Notes: a model not told the origin generated them from the sequence alone. DNA of 64,000 nt from Solwaraspora sp. WMMD791 (GCF_029581195.1 NZ_CP120737.1:5123001-5187000); one strand, 5' to 3'; shown: positions 24,569-33,557, counted from the stretch's first letter. Made by a program: numbers and translations.

Positions 24569-25654
24569 CTAGAAATGGATCATGGATCGGATGCCTTGGC
24601 ATGCGTCGGCGTCGGCCATCGCCTCGTTCAGGTTGTGCAGCGGCCTGCTGCTGGTGATGATCTCCTCGCTGCGCAGGGTGCCCCGTATCGCCAGATCGGC
24701 GTAGCGCGGGATGTCGAAGCGCGTGCGCACCGATCCCATCACGGTGCCGGTGATCCCGCGACCGTGCCGCAACAGGGCTGCCGGCAGGCGAATTTCGGCA
24801 CCGGGCGGCATCATTCCCAGAACGGTGGCCTGCCCACCAGGGTGCAGCACAGCGAACGCCTGCCCGGCCGTCTCGGCCAGGCCGACCGCCTCGATCGCGG
24901 CGTCGACGCCGCCGGGCGCTTTCGCGAGAATTTGCTTGGTGACGTCGCCGTCGGCTGGATCGATGGTGACGGTGGCACCGAGCTTGGCGGCGGTCTCCCT
25001 GCGGTGCGGCTCCAGATCCACGGCGATCGTCTCGGCAGCGCCGCTGATCCGTGCGGCCTGGATGGCAGCCAGGCCGACCCCGCCGCAGCCGAACACGGCC
25101 ACTGTCGACCCCGGTGCCGGGCGGGCGACGTTGAACACCGCCGCGAGACCGGTGGTCAGGCAGCAACCCAGTAGCGCTGCGGCGTCGAAGGACAGCCCGG
25201 CGGGCATCGCCACGAGTGCGGCCTCGTCGACGAGCATCAGTTCGGCGAACGCGGAGACACCCAGGTACTGGCGTACGAGCCGCCCGTCGATGGTCATGCG
25301 TGCTTTCTGGCGCTGCTTGGTGCCTGGGTCGGTGCAGTAGACCATGCGCCCGGTCAGGCAGGCCGCGCACCGTCCGCAGAAGGTCTGATCACACACGATC
25401 ACCCGGTCGCCGTCTTTGAAGCCGCTTACTCCGGCGCCGATGGCCTCTACAACACCGGCGGCCTCGTGCCCCAGCACGGTGGGTACGGGGAAAGGCATGG
25501 TGCCGCGGGCGAAGTGCAGGTCGGTGCCGCAGATCCCGGCCGACATGGTACGCACCAGGACTTCGCCGTACGCGGGCTCGCTGAGTTGGATGTCTTGTAG
25601 CTGGAAGGGCTCGCCGGGCTTGTGCATTACTGCGGCGCGGCAGATGTAGGTCAT
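24569..25654 (-). CDS. zinc-dependent alcohol dehydrogenase
   Basis: The 361-residue medium-chain dehydrogenase has catalytic zinc ligands in SAGICGTDLHFARG and VLGHEAAGVV. The structural zinc cysteines are in FCGRCAACLTGRMVYC, and the NAD(P) fold is VAVFGCGGVGLAAIQAARIS. It is the last gene of the leftward operon, 24 bp after the aminotransferase. In aminocyclitol antibiotic pathways an enzyme of this class oxidises an amino-deoxy-inositol intermediate before the second transamination. That precedent fits the neighbouring aminotransferase but is not proof. Confidence 0.85.
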   Translation of the reverse strand: MTYICRAAVMHKPGEPFQLQDIQLSEPAYGEVLVRTMSAGICGTDLHFARGTMPFPVPTVLGHEAAGVVEAIGAGVSGFKDGDRVIVCDQTFCGRCAACLTGRMVYCTDPGTKQRQKARMTIDGRLVRQYLGVSAFAELMLVDEAALVAMPAGLSFDAAALLGCCLTTGLAAVFNVARPAPGSTVAVFGCGGVGLAAIQAARISGAAETIAVDLEPHRRETAAKLGATVTIDPADGDVTKQILAKAPGGVDAAIEAVGLAETAGQAFAVLHPGGQATVLGMMPPGAEIRLPAALLRHGRGITGTVMGSVRTRFDIPRYADLAIRGTLRSEEIITSSRPLHNLNEAMADADACQGIRSMIHF

Positions 25655-25678
25655 TGGGGGACCTCCTGGGGCGGTGGG

Positions 25679-26881
25679 TCAGGGATGGTGGGTCAGCACG
25701 TGGGCCAGGGCCTGGCCGACCTGGGCCATGTAGTCATCGGCGGCCACGGTGGGGATCTTGAGGATGAGGGTGCTGCGGCGTGCTTGCCGGTAGTGGGGGA
25801 ACGCGCCGGGGTCTGGGGGCCGCCATGGGCTGTGTTGTAGGTGTGGCCAGTAGCGGTGCAGCAGCGCCGGAGTGTGCAGCAGCGGGCTGGTCAGCCAGTC
25901 CGGGTAGATGCGCCGCACGGGGATGCCTTGCGCGGCGAAGGTTTCGTGCAGCGCTTCAGCGTCGGCGTCGGGCTGAAGAAGCCGTAGCGGGGTGCCGTAC
26001 CAGCCTCGGACGCCGCCCGGTCCAGGGTCGGGCACGGTGATCGGGGCGGCGCGGTCGTGCAGTACGTCACGCAGGATCGCGAGGTTTGATTCGGAGGCCG
26101 CCATGCGTTGTGGCAGGCTCGCCAGCTGCTGCCGGGCGATGACGGCCGACAGAGCAGGCATCCGGTATTTGTGTGCCGCGCCGGTGTCGGCGGTCGCCAC
26201 CAGTTCGGGCAGGGTCAGCTCGGCCTGCAGGCGGTGAGGATGATGCCCGAGGCTCATCGCCCGTTCGTAGACGGCCTGGTCGTTGGTGGTCAGGATGCCG
26301 CCCTCGCCGCCGGAGACCGACTTGGCCTCCTGCAAGCTGAAGCATCCGGCGGTGCCCCAGGAGCCGACCGGGCGTCCGGCGTGGCGTGCCCCGTGTGCGT
26401 GGGAGCAGTCCTCGACCACAGGGACTGCGGCGACTGCGGTCAGTGTGTCCATGGCGGCGGGTAGGCCCCAGGCGTGCGTGACGAGCACGGCGCTGACGTC
26501 GCCCGTTTCCGTGAGCGCGCATGTGTCGAGGTTGGCCGACTCGGCCGCGACGTCGGCGAATACTGGGAAGCTCCCGGCCTGGAACGCGGCGGTGATCGGC
26601 GAGATCCACGTCATCGGTGACATGAGCACGCCGGCGTCGGGACGGGCACCGACCGCGTGTAGGGCGGCCTTGAGTGAGGCGGTGCCGGAGTTGAACGACA
26701 ACGCGAAGGCGGTGCCGGCTACGGCGGCGAAGGCGTCCTCGATTGAGGCGGTCGCCGGGCCTCGGGTGGTCTCCGACAGGTGTCCGGTGTCGAGCAGTTG
26801 CAAGACGGCTGCACGCTCGGCTGGTCCGTACTTCGGCTGCTTCGGGAACGGAAGTTTGACTAGCGGAGCGGTGGCGGTCAT
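25679..26881 (-). CDS. DegT/DnrJ/EryC1/StrS-family aminotransferase
   Basis: A 400-residue PLP-dependent sugar or cyclitol aminotransferase. Landmarks are ALSFNSGTASLKAALHAVGA (cofactor phosphate), MTWISPITAAFQAG, and VVEDCSHAHGARHAG, whose Asp contacts the pyridine nitrogen. The segment FSLQEAKSVSGGEGGIL carries the Schiff-base Lys, and the late GVRGWYGTPLRLL is also present. It resembles the inosose/AHBA-type branch as much as the nucleotide-sugar branch; the substrate cannot be read from the sequence. Its ATG overlaps the cupin stop (ATGA), and the zinc dehydrogenase follows 24 bp downstream. Confidence 0.88.
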   Translation of the reverse strand: MTATAPLVKLPFPKQPKYGPAERAAVLQLLDTGHLSETTRGPATASIEDAFAAVAGTAFALSFNSGTASLKAALHAVGARPDAGVLMSPMTWISPITAAFQAGSFPVFADVAAESANLDTCALTETGDVSAVLVTHAWGLPAAMDTLTAVAAVPVVEDCSHAHGARHAGRPVGSWGTAGCFSLQEAKSVSGGEGGILTTNDQAVYERAMSLGHHPHRLQAELTLPELVATADTGAAHKYRMPALSAVIARQQLASLPQRMAASESNLAILRDVLHDRAAPITVPDPGPGGVRGWYGTPLRLLQPDADAEALHETFAAQGIPVRRIYPDWLTSPLLHTPALLHRYWPHLQHSPWRPPDPGAFPHYRQARRSTLILKIPTVAADDYMAQVGQALAHVLTHHP

Positions 26882-27270
26882 CGCGGCCCGCCTGCGGAGA
26901 CGATCCGTACTGCGTGTTTGATCGCGTCGTGTTCGGTGCGGTGCAGGTGTGCGCCGCTGCCGCCTGGGGCCGGTGGCAGGGACAGCCAGAACACGCGCAG
27001 CTCTTCGGCGACGGCGATCACATCGTGGTCCAGTCCGGCGGCGGTGAAGATGATGTCTCCGGCCGTGATGTGGTGCTGCTCGTCGCCGACCTGGACCATG
27101 CCGGTTCCTGCGGCGACGAGCCAGAACTCGTCGAAATCGTGGTAGTGGCGGTCGAAGGTGGCGGTGCCGTCGGAACGGATGACGAACATCCCAGCTGATT
27201 GAACCGGGCAGCCCGGCGGTCTGCTGTCCGGGGTGATCCGCTGGCGGGCAGCGGTGTGGATGACGGTCAT
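26878..27270 (-). CDS. cupin-domain protein
   Basis: ATG 27270 with AAGGGAA upstream gives 130 residues. A single cupin barrel is visible: HYHDFDEFWLVAAGTG is motif 1 with two metal His and an acidic ligand, and GDIIFTAAGLDHDVIAV is motif 2 with the third His. It may act as a sugar isomerase or epimerase, or as a ligand-sensing protein. It begins the second block of the leftward operon, 29 bp after the phosphotransferase, and overlaps the aminotransferase start by 4 bp. Confidence 0.82.
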   Translation of the reverse strand: MTVIHTAARQRITPDSRPPGCPVQSAGMFVIRSDGTATFDRHYHDFDEFWLVAAGTGMVQVGDEQHHITAGDIIFTAAGLDHDVIAVAEELRVFWLSLPPAPGGSGAHLHRTEHDAIKHAVRIVSAGGPR

Positions 27271-27299
27271 GCGGTTCCCTTTCACATCGGTGGTGCGGG

Positions 27300-28232
27300 T
27301 TAGATGGCCAGGCGGGGGATCGCGCGGGGAGCTCCGTGGTCGAGGTCGTCGAGGTCGGCGGCCAACTGCGCGGCGCGTAGGCGTACCGTTTGCGGGTTGC
27401 CCTGGTGGGCGTGCCAATGCAGCAAGGAAGTGGCGATACGCAGGCGGTATACGGTGAGGCGGTATCGGATCTGCAGGCTTGGCGGTTGGTCGAAGTAGCC
27501 GTCGAACAGCGCGGTGGTCAACTCGGGCGGCTCCTGCAGCGACCAGCCCGCCAGGTCGGTCAGCGGGTCGGCTCCGCGCACGCTCTCCAGGTCGACCAGT
27601 CCGGTGACCCGGCCGGCGTCGGCGATGACGTGCCGTGCGGCCCAGTCGCCGTGGACTAGTCGCGCGGCAACACCGTCGCAGTTCCTGGCGTGCTGTATCA
27701 GGGCGTGGTGCGTCCGGGCCTCCAGCGCCGGCAAGCTGACGCCGGCGATCCGCGAAGGGATCGCGCAGGTGCGGCCGCCGAGTAGCCAGCTGCGCATCGA
27801 CGGATGTCGGCCGTGTCCGTCGGCGTCGAGCTGCCCGAACCCGTCGACTGCGGTTGCGTGGACGCGGCGTAGTAGCCGGCCGGCCTGCCGGGCGACGGCA
27901 GTATCTGCGGCGGCCAGGTTTACGTCGCCCGCCGGATCGGCGAGCGGCAACCCAGGGCACCGGGTCTCGACGCAGCTGTGCTGGTCGAACCAGAGAATGC
28001 GGGGCACGGGGACGCCTGCGGCCGCGAGGGTGGCGCTCGCCCAGGCCGCGACGTTGTACCGTGCGGCCTGGTGCCGGCGTAGTTTGATCATCACTGGGCC
28101 GTGGGCGGTGGTTGCCGAGTAGAGCCGGTTGTCCGCGCCGCCGCACAGCAGGGTCAGCCCGGCCCGGTCGGCTGCCGGCTCTGCTTTGGCCAGCGCGGCA
28201 CGAGCTGCGGTGTAGGAGTCGCTGCCGATCAT
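27300..28232 (-). CDS. APH-fold phosphotransferase
   Basis: A 310-residue small-molecule kinase. The catalytic loop is LVHGDWAARHVIADAG and the metal site is GLVDLESVRGADPLTDLAG. The N-lobe GPVMIKLRRHQAARYNVAAW contains the ATP-site Lys. It overlaps the Gfo/Idh/MocA gene in ATGA, so the two are probably co-translated. In streptomycin-type pathways an APH-like enzyme phosphorylates the inosamine; here the acceptor could equally be a sugar, or the finished product for self-protection. Confidence 0.82.
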   Translation of the reverse strand: MIGSDSYTAARAALAKAEPAADRAGLTLLCGGADNRLYSATTAHGPVMIKLRRHQAARYNVAAWASATLAAAGVPVPRILWFDQHSCVETRCPGLPLADPAGDVNLAAADTAVARQAGRLLRRVHATAVDGFGQLDADGHGRHPSMRSWLLGGRTCAIPSRIAGVSLPALEARTHHALIQHARNCDGVAARLVHGDWAARHVIADAGRVTGLVDLESVRGADPLTDLAGWSLQEPPELTTALFDGYFDQPPSLQIRYRLTVYRLRIATSLLHWHAHQGNPQTVRLRAAQLAADLDDLDHGAPRAIPRLAI

Positions 28233-29212
28233 GGGCGTTCCCAGGCCGGGGTGACCGGGGCCGGGCGGCCTGTGCGCGCCGAGGTCAGCGCAGCGTCGAG
28301 TAAAGCGATCGGGGTCAGCGGCGGCGCCGTGGCGGTTCCGGCGTGCAGCGCGTCGACCATCGCGTCGATGCACAGCCGGTATCCCGGTGGTGTGTCCGGC
28401 AGGTGGATCAGGCGACCGCTGTCCTGACTGCCGGCGCAGACGGTGACGGTGCCGGCGCCGTCCCAACGGGCTGCGAACCCGTGTGCTTCGACCCGCCAGA
28501 TTCCATTCGCCGGGGTGCGCAGCTGCGGTCCGGTGTACCCGACGCGGTAGCTGGCGAGAGAACCGTCTGCGAATGTGACGATCATGGTGGCGAGGCCGCC
28601 GTGAGGGCCGACGAACCCGATGGGCGTCTCGGTACAGCAGACCTGCACCGCAGGTGCCGCGACCAGCTCGCTCAGCTGGTCGAACGCGTGCACGGCTAGG
28701 TCGGTGGTCACCGGCAAACTTGTCTTGCTGCGAAAGCCGGGGTCGGGCAGGCTGACCAGGACGTCTCCGGTAACCATGAGCGGTCCCTCCGTAGCCTGGC
28801 GCAGCAGGTCCCGGAACTGCAGGAACTGGCCGTCGCGGGCACGGTTGCGCATCACTGCGAGCAGCAGGCCGCGCTCGGCGGCCATCCCGGCCAGCATGCT
28901 GGCATCGGCAAGGCTGGTGGCCAGCGGCTTTTCGGACAGCACATGCAGTCCTGCCGCCAGGGCGCTGCGCGACACGGCGGCGTGCAGCGCCGGTGGCGTG
29001 AGATTGACCGCCACCTCGGCGTCAACGGCGGCGAGGGCGGCCGCCAGGTCGGGGAACCACCGCGCTGCCACACCGGGATGCCGAAGATCCAGCCGCTGCG
29101 CGGCCGTGGCGTCGGGATCCACGAACGCGGTGACGCGGACGCGGGGATCGGCGCTGAGCGTCCGAAGCCACCGCGAGGCGATCGCGCCGCAGCCGATGAT
29201 GACCGTGTTCAC
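28229..29212 (-). CDS. Gfo/Idh/MocA-family oxidoreductase
   Basis: A 327-residue NAD(P)-dependent dehydrogenase of sugars or cyclitols. The Rossmann start is TVIIGCGAIASRWLRTLSAD, and the family EKP motif lies in HVLSEKPLATSLADASML. The second domain begins around residue 125 and contains TDLAVHAFDQLSELV, with a candidate catalytic Asp/His pair. Myo-inositol 2-dehydrogenase and 3-keto-sugar enzymes belong here, so a keto intermediate for the neighbouring aminotransferase is plausible. ATGA overlaps join it to both neighbours. Confidence 0.85.
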   Translation of the reverse strand: MNTVIIGCGAIASRWLRTLSADPRVRVTAFVDPDATAAQRLDLRHPGVAARWFPDLAAALAAVDAEVAVNLTPPALHAAVSRSALAAGLHVLSEKPLATSLADASMLAGMAAERGLLLAVMRNRARDGQFLQFRDLLRQATEGPLMVTGDVLVSLPDPGFRSKTSLPVTTDLAVHAFDQLSELVAAPAVQVCCTETPIGFVGPHGGLATMIVTFADGSLASYRVGYTGPQLRTPANGIWRVEAHGFAARWDGAGTVTVCAGSQDSGRLIHLPDTPPGYRLCIDAMVDALHAGTATAPPLTPIALLDAALTSARTGRPAPVTPAWERP

Positions 29213-29841
29213 GTCGTCGCCTCGACCGCCGCTGGGGCTTGCCCTCGCGTGGGGCGAGCACGCAACCGCTCGGCCTGGTCGGCGACGGCTGAGGTGAGGT
29301 CATCGAGTCCACCGGCGCTGTCGAAGCGGATCACCGTCGGGGAGATCGGACCGGAAAAATAGGCGTTGAACCCCGCCGCGAAAGGCGGCGCGTAGAAGAT
29401 GCGAGGCATGGCAGTCCGCCGGGCTGCCCGTTGTTCGATGACCTCGGCCGGGGCGTGCAGCAGCACCGTCATGTCCGGCACCACGATCGAGCTGGCCAGC
29501 ACCAGAGCGCGACCGGCGGCGTCGGTGTCGAAACCGCGCAAGCGGCCCACGGCGTGGGAGTGAGCGAGCAGCGTGTCGACTGTCCGGTCGAGGATGACGT
29601 CCCGGCCCTGATCGTGAGCTCGGATCGCCAGTCGTCGCCGCTGCGCCTCGATGTCGAGAAAGGCTGCCAGCGCGGCCATCTGTTCGTCTGCGGTCGTCGC
29701 CGATGGGGCGGGAAGCTGGCTGGGGTCGGCGGCACAGTGGTAGTAACAGGGAATCACCAGCGGGTTGTGCAGCCGCTGGGCGAGTTGGGCCGACAGCGTG
29801 GTCTTGCCAGTACAGCTCACCCCCTCAATCCCGATGATCAC
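29209..29841 (-). CDS. P-loop kinase, nucleoside/thymidylate-kinase-like
   Basis: A 210-residue ATPase. The Walker A is GIEGVSCTGKTTLSAQLAQR and a later DVILDRTVDTLLAHSH resembles the DR motif of deoxynucleoside and thymidylate kinases. A LID-like basic region is EQRAARRTAMPRIF. It is too diverged to be the housekeeping tmk and probably phosphorylates a small molecule in the pathway of this operon. Its start overlaps the glycosyltransferase gene by 17 bp and its stop overlaps the Gfo/Idh/MocA start (ATGA). Confidence 0.75.
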   Translation of the reverse strand: MIIGIEGVSCTGKTTLSAQLAQRLHNPLVIPCYYHCAADPSQLPAPSATTADEQMAALAAFLDIEAQRRRLAIRAHDQGRDVILDRTVDTLLAHSHAVGRLRGFDTDAAGRALVLASSIVVPDMTVLLHAPAEVIEQRAARRTAMPRIFYAPPFAAGFNAYFSGPISPTVIRFDSAGGLDDLTSAVADQAERLRARPTRGQAPAAVEATT

Positions 29842-31375
29842 GGCTATCCTCCTCGGACGGTGGGACCGTTGTGTTGCGCCGGTTTGTTTTCGGCGATAGC
29901 GCGCCGTCGCCTCGGGTAATCCGGTCCGCCACCGCAGCGATCGGGCCGGTGGAGCGCAGCAAGTAGGCGGCGAGAACCTCGATGGACTCGCCGGCCTGCT
30001 GCCGCACGGTCAGGTGCCGACCCTCGGCACCGGCGAGCATCCGCACGGGGGTAACTGTGCCCAGCCACAACGCCGCAGCGGCCAGGACGCGCACCGGTGG
30101 GCGGAACCGGCCGGCGGCCAGCACAAGGCACGCCGCAGTAGCGGGACCGGCGGCGAGCCACGCCAGCCCCCGGTAGGCCGCCACAGTCAGCATGGCCGCG
30201 TGTTCGGCGGTGGTCCCGACAGCATCGGCGCGCGCCCGCGCCGCGCACCGGGGGTAATCCAGGTAGTTCTGGAACCAGCGTCGTCCCTGGGCGATAAGGT
30301 CGCGCACGTCCTCCGGCGCGTCGGCGACCGCCAGTCCTGGCACGCAGTCCACTGGGATGCCTTCGACGGTCAGGCGGTACCCGAACGGCAGATCGTCCAA
30401 GACCGTATAAGTCGGCAGGCCACCAAGCCGGGCAAAGACATCACAACGCACCAGCAGCCCGTGGCCGACGGTCTGGGCAAGGCCCCGCATCGCCGCATCC
30501 AGCAGCGGCACGCCTGTGACACGACGGGTCGCCCACGCGAACCGGCGGAAACTGGGAACCTCGCGGCGCAGCGTCCACAGCGTCTGCACCCGGGCCGCAC
30601 CGCGACAGAGGGCCCGGTCGGCCCAGCTCGGACCGGTGCCAGCGGTGGTGAATCGGGCAGACTGCTGCACTACGGCCGGAAGTTGCCCATCGGCGCTGGC
30701 CCGTTCGGCGATGAACGCCAGAGTGCGCCGCATCAGACTTTCACTAGGGCGGGAGTCGACATCGTAGACAGCGAAGTAGCCGACCGCATCGCTCCCTAGG
30801 CTGGCTGCGGCGTGGTTGACCTGGGCTGCCTTGCGGCCGTCCCCGTCGAACTGGACATGACGCACGTGCGCTGGCCGCAGCAGCCGGTCGAGTTCCTCCT
30901 CAACGACGTGCGCGGTCAACGGAAAACGCTGAAGGACATTCCTAGCCGCAGCCTCAGTCAGCACCCCGCGTTGGGTCTTGACTGCGGCATCCACCAGATC
31001 GTGCAGCTCCGCGTCACGCAACTGGGGAAACCGGACCGGGGTGATCGACTGCGCATGGCAGCCCGTCAACAACCGGATCATGTGTTCTCGCTCGCGCTGC
31101 TCCCGGCCGGTGCTGACGATGGTGAGCGTCGAGCCGGAGAACTGGTCCAACAGCGGAACGAACCACTCCAGCGCCGGGCGGATGTGAGGCTGCTCGCGCA
31201 ACACTGGGATGACGACGTGGATCGGAATCGTGGGCACGCCGTCGCCGTCCGCCAGCCTGGCTACGGTGGCGAGCTTGAGTGTGCTTCGCAGGTTGAGGGC
31301 ACCGATGGTGTGCCGAGTCAACACTGCGGCCGCCAGCCAGAATTCCGGCCGTCGCCACAGACTCCGGCCGCTCAT
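29825..31375 (-). CDS. family 2-like glycosyltransferase with C-terminal membrane segments
   Basis: ATG 31375 overlaps the upstream stop and gives 516 residues. The GT-A type core starts at about residue 50 (PIHVVIPVLREQPHIRPALE), with the DxD-like metal motif in FAVYDVDSRPSESLMRR. An acceptor region (LDDLPFGYRLTVEGIPVDCV) and a QGRRWFQNYLDYPRC segment, in the position of the QxxRW motif of processive family 2 enzymes, follow. Two or more hydrophobic spans sit near residues 405-450. A membrane-bound transferase of a sugar onto a lipid or polymer is the natural reading; donor and acceptor are unknown. Confidence 0.8.
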   Translation of the reverse strand: MSGRSLWRRPEFWLAAAVLTRHTIGALNLRSTLKLATVARLADGDGVPTIPIHVVIPVLREQPHIRPALEWFVPLLDQFSGSTLTIVSTGREQREREHMIRLLTGCHAQSITPVRFPQLRDAELHDLVDAAVKTQRGVLTEAAARNVLQRFPLTAHVVEEELDRLLRPAHVRHVQFDGDGRKAAQVNHAAASLGSDAVGYFAVYDVDSRPSESLMRRTLAFIAERASADGQLPAVVQQSARFTTAGTGPSWADRALCRGAARVQTLWTLRREVPSFRRFAWATRRVTGVPLLDAAMRGLAQTVGHGLLVRCDVFARLGGLPTYTVLDDLPFGYRLTVEGIPVDCVPGLAVADAPEDVRDLIAQGRRWFQNYLDYPRCAARARADAVGTTAEHAAMLTVAAYRGLAWLAAGPATAACLVLAAGRFRPPVRVLAAAALWLGTVTPVRMLAGAEGRHLTVRQQAGESIEVLAAYLLRSTGPIAAVADRITRGDGALSPKTNRRNTTVPPSEEDSRDHRD

Positions 31376-32283
31376 CGGCTTGCTTCTGAAGTCGCGAGCA
31401 GGAAAGACCGGTAGCGCTGCAGCGCCGGGCCGGCCGGGTAGCCGGGAAGCCACGGCTTGTCGCTGCCCGCGAAGTGGAGCACGGCCGCGGTGTGCTCGTC
31501 GTCGAGCAACTGCGCAAGCGGCATCACCGGCTCGGTGTCGGTGTGGACGAAGCCGGGCTGTTCGACCAAGGGGGAAAGCACGAAGGTGTTCCACCGGCGG
31601 TCCAGCCGCAGCCACTGATCGTCAGCCGCCACGTTGAGTGCGTCCTGATCCCACAGTCGTACCTCGTCCGGGAAGTCGGCCAGGAACTGGGCCGCCCGCT
31701 CGAACAGCCCCGTCCTGCGGCACTGCCCGAGGTCCATCAGCATGACGCCGGAGTTGAAGTAGTCCCGCCCAGCGGGTACGCCCAAGCGCCTCCATCCGGG
31801 CAGGGCGATCCCGCCGCCAACCAGCGGATTTCGCGGGTCACGCACCGCCGCCAGCGCCGCTCCGTGTAGTGGCCGGCGCAGTAGCGGCCGCAGATCGGCG
31901 ACTGCGAGCACGTCGGCGTCAAGGTAGAGGATCACACCATCGAGATCGAGAAGCTCGGCGAGCTGCAGGCGGAGATAGACCGCCGGGCTGACCCAGCCGG
32001 ACACAGGTCCGCGCACAGTGATGCCATCGGCGGCGACGAGCCGGATCGTTAGGCCAAGCTCGTCGGCGACGCGGGTCAACGCCGTTCGACTGCCCTGGCT
32101 CAGCCGGTGATGCACGACCAACAGGTGCAGCTCGCCGACGGCGTCGGGGTGTGCGGCGGCCAGCGAGCGCATCAACGCCTGCAATGGTGTGGCGTAACCG
32201 TCATCGATCGCGCAGACGATGGGCGGCAGGGGCGCATGGCCGTGCGATGCCGCAGGAGGGGGTGGGGAAAAGACAGTGGTCAT
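31372..32283 (-). CDS. family 8-like glycosyltransferase
   Basis: A 303-residue GT8-type enzyme. The segments are PPIVCAIDDGYATPLQALMR (nucleotide-binding start) and SPAVYLRLQLAELLDLDGVI, followed by YLDADVLAV with the DxD metal motif. FNSGVMLMDLGQCRR, LWDQDALNVAADDQWLRLDR and the late LHFAGSDKPW are also typical. Retaining galactosyl- or glucosyltransfer from UDP-sugars is the norm in this family. It follows the DUF6907 gene and precedes the family 2 enzyme, both with ATGA overlaps. Confidence 0.87.
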   Translation of the reverse strand: MTTVFSPPPPAASHGHAPLPPIVCAIDDGYATPLQALMRSLAAAHPDAVGELHLLVVHHRLSQGSRTALTRVADELGLTIRLVAADGITVRGPVSGWVSPAVYLRLQLAELLDLDGVILYLDADVLAVADLRPLLRRPLHGAALAAVRDPRNPLVGGGIALPGWRRLGVPAGRDYFNSGVMLMDLGQCRRTGLFERAAQFLADFPDEVRLWDQDALNVAADDQWLRLDRRWNTFVLSPLVEQPGFVHTDTEPVMPLAQLLDDEHTAAVLHFAGSDKPWLPGYPAGPALQRYRSFLLATSEASR

Positions 32284-32693
32284 AGTGCGCCTTTCGTCGC
32301 AGAACTGGTGCCCCGCTGCGCCTGTACGAGAATTTTCGACAGTGATTCGACGATCGCCTCACTCTGGTCGATTCGCAAATAGAACGACTGTCGACCTTCG
32401 AAATCACCCAATTCCAGCCTGATGAAGTCGGTCGGCTGCGGGTCCTCCGGATAGCGCACCAGTTGGACTGTCACCTCCGTGCCGGGCTTATTCGGTGGCG
32501 GGTTGCAGATATGCTGGCGGCCCCAGTGGGCCGGTGGCGCCGACGTCGGGTGAAACTCGGCTGGACCGGCGACGGTGCACTGGTCTGGATCACACCACAC
32601 CGGGTGGCCCAGTCCGTCTGAAGCCGCTGGGGCGAGTCTGTCCAAGATGCGACCCTTTCTATTAATGAAGCGGTGCTGGAGGCAGTAAGTCAC
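32280..32693 (-). CDS. DUF6907-type protein (copy 1)
   Basis: GTG 32693 overlaps the upstream stop (GTGA), giving 137 residues. A TTG at 32645 with AAAGGG before it is an alternative start. The core HPVWCDPDQCTVAG and a later TEVTVQLVRYPEDPQP match the DUF6907 layout, as does the copy at 39008-39382. The Cys/His pattern suggests zinc binding. DUF6907 genes are frequent on actinobacterial integrative elements with unknown function. Its place as second gene of the sugar-type operon suggests a structural or regulatory role for that operon. Confidence 0.65.
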   Translation of the reverse strand: MTYCLQHRFINRKGRILDRLAPAASDGLGHPVWCDPDQCTVAGPAEFHPTSAPPAHWGRQHICNPPPNKPGTEVTVQLVRYPEDPQPTDFIRLELGDFEGRQSFYLRIDQSEAIVESLSKILVQAQRGTSSATKGAL

Positions 32694-33031
32694 ACCACGA
32701 TTGGAGTACCGGTAGATGTGGGGCGGATGGTGTGTGGACGACGCGGTAGCGACGGGTCAGTGACGCCACCGTCGATCCCCACGTCGCGCTCGTCACGCGG
32801 CATGACATGTCGCGGGAGAAGTGAATCAACCGCAGTTCCGCCGCCAGGACCAAGAACGAAGGTCACCAGAACTGCAAGTTTTGAACTTGTGTCGACGACG
32901 CCCGGCCGCCACTGGCCAGTGCGGGGTGCCCATACCCATACTGGATCATTCTTGCGGTAGGTGCCAGCGTCCGCGATTTGATCGGGCCGGCGCTGATTCG
33001 GGTCAATGATAGGGAAAGGGGACGACATCAT
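32690..33031 (-). CDS. small SH3-like hypothetical protein, first gene of the operon
   Basis: The 113-residue frame begins MMSSPFPI. GAGGAG at 33034-33039 favours the second ATG (33028) by spacing. A beta-rich stretch (RKNDPVWVWAPRTGQWRPGV and VDTSSKLAVLVTFVLGPGGG) looks like a small SH3/KOW-type barrel found in actinobacterial hypothetical proteins. The stop overlaps the next gene in GTGA. It defines the 5' end of a leftward coupled chain of ten genes, so the operon promoter should lie in 33032-33137. Confidence 0.65.
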   Translation of the reverse strand: MMSSPFPIIDPNQRRPDQIADAGTYRKNDPVWVWAPRTGQWRPGVVDTSSKLAVLVTFVLGPGGGTAVDSLLPRHVMPRDERDVGIDGGVTDPSLPRRPHTIRPTSTGTPIVV

Positions 33032-33137
33032 CGCTCCTCAACCACTGTGCTAATGGTCAATCAAGGGGAAGCTCTGCGGATACCGCCTGCGGCCTGCCCG
33101 CCGCCACGCCCTCCCCGGCAGCGACGGCGGGCAGGAG

Positions 33138-33557
33138 TCAGATCCGCCAGATGAAAGCCAGTTCCTCCGGTACCGCCCCGACCCGCACGGCTACCAAGGC
33201 CAGCATGAACAGCCCGGCAGCCTCCGTTGGATCAAACACACTCTCGATCGGGAGCAGTCCGCTGTCGTCCAGCGCGTTATACGTCTGCCGTTCCACCGCC
33301 TCCGCGTCCACGGAACTCAGCCGACAGCCGCAGGAAGAGCGATAGCACCGCCTCAGCGATGATCTGCTCCAACACGGTGTGTTCGAGGACATCGTCCGGG
33401 GTGTCTTGTCGGCCACCCACAGACGTCCGTCACGGACATTGATCCTCCCGATCAGGAGCGCTGCTGCCAGGCCGAGTCCGGTCGTACGTTCGTTCAGGCG
33501 CGGTTTCCCGGTCACGTCGTGGTACGCCAGTCTCCAGAAGTCGTCAGCGAGTTGCAT
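33138..33557 (-). pseudogene. chimeric remnant: GPP34-like N-terminus joined to a zinc-ribbon C-terminus
   Basis: The frame starts like a GPP34 (Golgi phosphoprotein 3-like) protein: DDFWRLAYHDVTGKPRLNER, GLAAALLIGRINVRDGRLWV. After ADKTP the GPP34-type sequence continues only in another frame (DDVLEHTVLEQIIAEA), consistent with a lost C in the CCCC run at 33398-33401. The original frame then continues into CYRSSCGCRLSSVDAEAVER, which matches the neighbouring protein at 33645-34145 (YRSVCGCRLSAIDAATVE). So two unrelated gene ends were joined by deletion, and the GPP34 part is also frameshifted. Confidence 0.75.
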
